Of a stretch of 64,000 bases of DNA, positions 63,311 through 64,000 are shown piece after piece (within the stretch, counting starts at the first letter, position 1; every line of letters starts with the position of its first letter). Where the stretch lies: contig CASGAP010000001.1 in the NCBI GenBank assembly GCA_949299515.1, positions 186,001 through 250,000 on the forward strand. The letters are read 5' to 3'. The DNA is from an uncultured Desulfovibrionaceae bacterium. GTDB lineage: Bacteria > Desulfobacterota > Desulfovibrionia > Desulfovibrionales > Desulfovibrionaceae. The position numbers and the translations under genes are program-made. The notes beneath the pieces are model-generated. The model made no database searches. It was not told where the DNA came from and was given only the letters and a program-made list of their open reading frames with translations.

Positions 63311-64000
63311 ATGAGAGAACTTTGCGAAGAACAGGAACACAAACCCTATGTCGTTCAGGGCAACATAGCCTTTGCCAGCGGCTGTGTGCGTGCGGGCATC
63401 GACGCCGTGGAAGGCTATCCCGGCACGCCGAGTACGGAAGTAATCGACAAGGGGCTTGCCAAGGTACAGGATAAAATCAAAGTCGGCTGGTCCGTTAATG
63501 AAGCAGTGGCGGCAAGCATGGCGGTAGGCGCCAGCTTTGCGGGCAAGGACGCCGTGGTGACCATGAAGATACCGGGCGTATTCCAGGCAGGCGATGTTTT
63601 TACGTCCGCCTCAAGCTACAGCGTGGAGCGCGGTGCTTTGATTTTTTACATAGCAAGCGATTTTGTGCCCAATTCCACGCAGCATATCATAGACCCCCGT
63701 TATCTGTACAAAAGCTGTTTTTTGCCGGTGTTTGAACCGCGCAATCACCAGGAAATGCATGAAGCTCCGAGAATTGCCGCGGAAATTTCCAGAACGTACA
63801 AAACTGCCGCCGTGGTGCACGCCAGCGGTCTGCTTTGTCATAGCGAAGGGCTTATCCGTCTTATGCCGCAGACAAAGCGCGAAGACGCCAAGGTAGGCTC
63901 GTTCCGCGATATGAATTCCCTGCCCGTCAATGCCCGTAAATCCTATGACAGGATTATGGACGAACGTATGCCCGCACTTACGGAGATGGCTGAATCAAGC
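63311..64000 (+). CDS. Indolepyruvate:ferredoxin oxidoreductase alpha-like (IorA-like), 3' truncated by the window
   Basis: First 230 residues of a larger gene that runs off the window. G-N-I-A-F-A-S-G-C-V-R-A-G and G-Y-P-G-T-P-S-T-E-V match the start of IorA-type TPP-dependent enzymes, as do W-S-V-N-E-A-V-A and V-T-M-K-I-P-G. IorA oxidises indolepyruvate and other aryl 2-oxoacids, passing electrons to ferredoxin. The usual D-D-P-G-x-x-S-S-Q-N-E-Q-D reads S-D-F-V-P-N-S-T-Q-H-I-I-D, so substrate or role may differ from typical IorA. Ribosome site AGGTGGG. Confidence 0.8.
   Translation, partial: MRELCEEQEHKPYVVQGNIAFASGCVRAGIDAVEGYPGTPSTEVIDKGLAKVQDKIKVGWSVNEAVAASMAVGASFAGKDAVVTMKIPGVFQAGDVFTSASSYSVERGALIFYIASDFVPNSTQHIIDPRYLYKSCFLPVFEPRNHQEMHEAPRIAAEISRTYKTAAVVHASGLLCHSEGLIRLMPQTKREDAKVGSFRDMNSLPVNARKSYDRIMDERMPALTEMAESS

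Overview
The window is chromosomal sequence from an anaerobic, Gram-negative, flagellated bacterium, most likely a Desulfovibrionaceae member (Desulfovibrio/Bilophila-type Desulfobacterota). This placement is an inference from gene content: a periplasmic multihaem cytochrome c beside a b-type membrane cytochrome and an HdrD/DsrK/TmcB-like CCG iron-sulfur protein, a MucR/Ros-type zinc-finger regulator, carboxynorspermidine decarboxylase, an indolepyruvate:ferredoxin oxidoreductase-like gene and LPS genes. Nearly all of it is core genome. I see no transposase, integrase, prophage or CRISPR array.

Layout. 1-5.7 kb: rpoB and the 5' part of rpoC (minus), cut off from the usual rplJL genes. 6.2-8.7 kb: a divergent three-gene redox operon (triheme c, cytochrome b, HdrD-like). 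8.8-14.2 kb: prfB with its programmed +1 frameshift, a degenerate GGDEF-like protein, flhG-like ATPase, HU, a CNNM/CBS protein and kdsD. 14.4-18.6 kb (minus): lpxA, fabZ, lpxD, skp, nspC. 18.7-25.5 kb: azlCD, rlpA, a KpsC-like Kdo transferase and pta. 25.8-27.4 kb (minus): a Na+/phosphate cotransporter. 27.7-36.1 kb: chemotaxis block cheB, HEAT-repeat protein, cheR, cheY, cheA. 36.1-37.4 kb: cvpA, mazG.

37.6-40.2 kb (minus): a hypothetical, miaB, grpE. 40.3-44.2 kb (minus): fliI, fliH, fliG behind a sigma54-type promoter. 44.3-46.3 kb (minus): cobU and a membrane-anchored hypothetical. 46.4-49.5 kb: tRNA-Leu, a MucR-like regulator, an AsmA-family protein and two identical tRNA-Lys genes. 49.7-55.1 kb: rfbB, rfbA, rfbC (no rfbD), bioB, tlyA and a family 9 glycosyltransferase. 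55.2-57.6 kb: purA, holB, a ferredoxin. 57.8-59.7 kb (minus): comF, a flavin reductase-like protein, an MBL hydrolase. 59.9-64 kb: a small acidic protein, an M16C/PreP peptidase, and the start of an iorA-like gene running off the edge.

Several blocks serve linked processes: envelope construction (lpxA/fabZ/lpxD/skp, kdsD, KpsC-like, rfb, GT9, rlpA, AsmA) and motility (fliGHI, flhG, che genes, with sigma54- and sigma28-like promoters beside fliG and cheY). No clearly new defence or mobile system is visible. The items most worth a second look are the compact triheme Tmc-like complex, the chemotaxis block with a HEAT protein and a CheA carrying a phosphorylation-dead third HPt, a hairpin-forming dispersed repeat present twice between convergent genes, and the detached rpoBC operon with a terminator in its leader.
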